From Micromussa lordhowensis (taxonomy: Eukaryota; Cnidaria; Anthozoa; Scleractinia; Lobophylliidae), in contig OZ026597.1 of the NCBI GenBank assembly GCA_964020085.1, positions 472,401 to 536,400 on the forward strand: a stretch of DNA of 64,000 nucleotides, in the 5' to 3' direction. Positions 61,277 to 64,000 of this stretch are shown here, one piece after another. The stretch's first letter is position 1. Each line of letters begins with the position of its first letter. The notes beneath the pieces are model-generated. The model did no database searches. It was not told the DNA's origin and saw nothing but the letters and a program-made list of their open reading frames with translations. A program made the position numbers and the translations under genes.

Positions 61277-62077
61277 TCAAGCACTGATAGTTGAGCAATT
61301 TTGTTTTACCAGTGAAGCGAACTGACAATGTTTTTCAATCAGGAAACCATTTTCAGAGTGCTTATGCATGTCAACAATAACAAACTCTCCTTGTGCATAA
61401 CTTTCTACTGAAATGGTATGTTCATCAGCAACAATTACACCTACTTGGGTGTCTGACTCTACTCTGTGTAAACATGGCCACAAGGTTATCTGTCAACTTC
61501 GCTCATCATATGCTGCAAGTTCAAATTCCTCTTCAAACTTTTCAAAAGCATCCTCAACATCAAGATTTATAGGCTGTCCAGTTCGGTTGCACTATCATCT
61601 AGTGTGATGCCATTCACACTGGCATTGTCAATTGCAGTTTTCCACTGAGGTGGCTGAGAATTGGAATAGAGCAATGATAGAAAATCCTGCTTTTTAAGTT
61701 GAAGTCCTAAAAAGATACATATTAATGTCCATGCTTCTATATCTGCCACCAGAAACAGGCTAGCAAAGTTCAGTTGGCAGTGGTTGCTGCAAAACAGGAA
61801 ATCTGTAACAATTACTTTGCTTTGGAAAATCCCCAGCAGGGTTTGTTCGAGAAAGTGAAAGCGTTGTCCTCTCAGGAGGTGTTACCACAACTTCATCTTA
61901 GTAGCTCTTACCAGAATCTGTCACACGTGATACGTCAACTCTAGCCTTGACTCTGGCAAGGCCATTTCCATAGTTTAGTACAGACAGTTGTCTTCCTGTA
62001 CCACATTTTAGAAAGCTGCACAGGGATTCACAATGTGTAGAAAAAACACTCACAGAACTAACCAGCGGTGTAATCAT
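61277..62077 (-). pseudogene. Broken coding remnant of an unrecognised protein
   Basis: Successive minus-strand segments read like one protein with breaks. First, 59 codons run from an ATG at 62077 to a TAA at 61898 and contain LSVLNYGNGLARVKARVDVS. The same frame continues with DEVVVTPPERTTLSLSRTNP to a TAG at 61762. A shifted frame holds VADIEAWTLICIFLGLQLKK and QPPQWKTAIDNASVN (to 61567). Another shift gives NLDVEDAFEKFEEEFELAAY, an in-frame TGA, and then LWPCLHRVESDTQVGVIVADE and EFVIVDMHKHSENGFLIEKH, ending at 61277. A possible donor G|GTAAGAGC near 61908 leaves room for a spliced gene. The VDMHKH-x-x-NG stretch faintly recalls the His loop of cysteine-protease folds; I do not rely on that. 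Confidence 0.45.
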
Positions 62078-62339
62078 TATGCAGCGTCACGCAACGGTCA
62101 CGTGGATGCTGTGAAAGTTTTATTTGTATTACGCAAAGCTGAGTGGTTGGCTCATGTCAATCATCATTCACTGGAAAATTCACGGGTTTCCTCATAGAGC
62201 ACTTAAATTTTTTTCTTTCTGGTATATGTTGTTGTGTTTTTTCATGTGTAATAGTATGGTTTTTTTCCGCGTCCTACGAAAAATAGCATTGGCAACCTGG
62301 AATTTTTCTCACCTAATGGTTGATTGGGGGTTGCCCGTA

Positions 62340-62650
62340 TCTACCTTATTACATGAAATATATTTCGCGACACTTAAATTGCGCGATTTCGCTCAAATTT
62401 TGTATTTTGAATCAGTTCAACTTCGCGTTTTTTGAGTAACACAATTTATTTCCTTGGCAATGTTATTTTAACATGTCCTTGAATTTAGTAACCCGATTTT
62501 ATCAAAGGTACAATAACGTCAAAAGTAACAAATACGCAACACCTGGACTATATGTCAACAGTGACTTTAATTTTCGCGTCTTGTTAATTTCGCGACACTT
62601 ACTGTTCGCGCCATTTTGTTTTCACGCGAAATTCGAGAAATAAACTTGTC
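62340..62650. repeat. TTTCGCG-rich repeat element
   Basis: ATTTCGCGACACTTA occurs exactly at 62362-62376 and 62587-62601. Related CpG words (TTGCGCGATTTCGC, CTTCGCG, TTTTCGCGTC, TTCGCGCC, CACGCGAAATTCG) fill the interval. These CpGs stand out in AT-rich DNA. The arrangement suggests a short interspersed repeat rather than a gene. Confidence 0.6.
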
Positions 62651-63157
62651 GCAAAAAATTATATACAGTATTATGTAAATTATGTAAATAATGTACAGGG
62701 TACTAAAGAGAATGTTGTTTTTGTTATTGTTGTTGTGAAAAAAAAATTACCAAAAACAAACACATTCAGTAAAAGAGTTTTAACTCAAGATTTTTGAAAA
62801 GTCTACGACCTGATCTACGCTGTTACGTGAGAATGGCTGTGGAGTCGAATTTCCTGAAAAGTTTCTTAGGGTTAGGGTATATCTTCCCTTCTTGTGCTTT
62901 TGAAATGTTAACATATATGACTTTGTACTAGATAATAAATCTATTTTTCTTCAACTGCTTTGCAGATGGTTTTAAGAAACTCTGCCTTGTCATGTTGAAA
63001 TACAAGGTTAATCATTTCAAAGAATACAATCTTGTGATAATGACTTTCCTAATTTCACCTTTCCAATATGACATCAAATGACATTTTAAGACAACTCGTT
63101 GCCAGCAAAAATATTCTGACTTACTAATGAGGGGAAGGCTGCGCGGGCCTTCGAAGC

Positions 63158-63371
63158 CTGATTTTCACTAGTGACACAGGTTCAAACGCAATTATTACAG
63201 CACACGAGATTTAGGTTTTACGGCTGTGTTCTGTTTCACGTGTAGCACAAGGTGAGGTCAAACATGCGAGTTAGTACTATTTAGGGCATATGGAGATATT
63301 AAGCCCATTTTCACAGCGAAATATTGAGCTCCTGTGCTTGCGTTTGTGCTTGCATCCCTAGTGAAAACCAG
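63158..63371. mobile_element. MITE with about 33-bp terminal inverted repeats
   Basis: The left end CTGATTTTCACTAGTGACAC (63158 on) and right end GCATCCCTAGTGAAAACCAG (to 63371) are imperfect complements over about 33 bp, continuing into ...AAACGCA/TGCGTTT. The 214-bp interior has no ORF. TTTTCACTAG termini are, as I recall, very common in coral genomes. Target-site duplication is not clear, so the superfamily is open. Confidence 0.75.
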
Positions 63372-64000
63372 ACTTTATTTAAGTATACCCAAATGTAGAA
63401 ATTCACTGTTCCACTCTAACCTCTTATAAGGTACTTGGAGTTGAATATTTGATACAATTCAATTAGGATTTTGAAAGGATTGCCCAGATGAGCTATAGCA
63501 CAGCAGGTGCCATTACTCCAGTTTCTGTTGTGCAAATCAACCAACAATAATTTGCTGTTGTCCCCACCCCCCTGCCCTCTGACGCTCGTAGTCAGGATGA
63601 CAGCTCACCCTGCTGCACTTTTCACCAGTATCACCAGTATTAGTGATGAGTTGGTAGACTGATAAAAAAGAAATTAAGGAAGCTTGGTTACCAAATCATA
63701 GACAGATACTATACTGCAGTCAGTGGAGCTTAGTGAAGGTAACGTCTTTGATATTCATCAACCCTAATTTTACAGTGTGCACTCTGAGAGTGTTATTGAA
63801 AGAAAGTGGACCTTCTTAAATAAGTCAACAAGAGCTAAGATTGCTAGAGTCGTGTTGGAGCTCTTAAAGAGTCTCTCCTTGAGCTTCTTAGCTGGCATCT
63901 GCTACTGCAGTGTTCAATTAAATACTGCACAAAAAAAATCCAGAACAGATAACGTTGAAATGCATGTTAAGTTTTTTTCTTGGTTGGAAAATTCTGATAT

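Overview
This is animal nuclear DNA: AT-rich, with introns, interspersed LINE/SINE/MITE debris and long gene-free stretches. There are no operons, ribosome binding sites or prokaryotic gene packing. The best guess is an anthozoan cnidarian (coral or sea anemone). The basis is an Islet protein very close to vertebrate ISL1 in sequence and exon layout, plus repeat types (a tRNA-derived SINE, a pogo-like MITE, foldback elements) that I associate with coral genomes. The taxon is an inference from memory, not a database result.

The one gene I can reconstruct completely is an Islet-class LIM-homeobox gene on the minus strand (13638-18990). It has six coding exons with GT-AG introns whose phases all agree, giving 1053 coding bases and 350 residues. 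The order is LIM1, LIM2, homeodomain, the YQPWK-type LIM-binding motif, and a 21-residue terminal exon about 1.7 kb further on. A CCAAT-rich, CACGTG-bearing stretch lies upstream (19115-19242). A poly(A) signal with a GT-rich element closes the gene near 13.4 kb.

Layout. 1-1.6 kb is AT-rich with a TAA microsatellite. 1.6-3.08 kb is a 5'-truncated, disabled non-LTR retrotransposon on the minus strand. 3.2-6.4 kb is a repeat-dense patch with three foldback structures around a 30-bp minisatellite of about 35 units (4121-5190), plus two short possible coding remnants. 6.4-13.4 kb has no recognised gene. 13.4-19.3 kb is Islet. 19.3-56 kb is almost featureless, holding one dispersed repeat (41.0-41.2 kb) and a weak exon-like ORF (42.5 kb); it may be regulatory space or large introns. 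From 56 to 64 kb repeats return: a LINE 3' end, a pogo-like MITE, a diverged duplication, a palindrome carrying a Pol III B box, a tRNA-derived SINE, a broken unrecognised coding remnant (61.28-62.08 kb), a TTTCGCGA-rich element, and a MITE with about 33-bp terminal inverted repeats.

I found no CRISPR array, rRNA, intact tRNA or obviously new multi-gene system. The strongest result is the full Islet model, including its hidden last exon. The most open questions are the 61.3-62.1 kb remnant and the minisatellite/foldback cluster.
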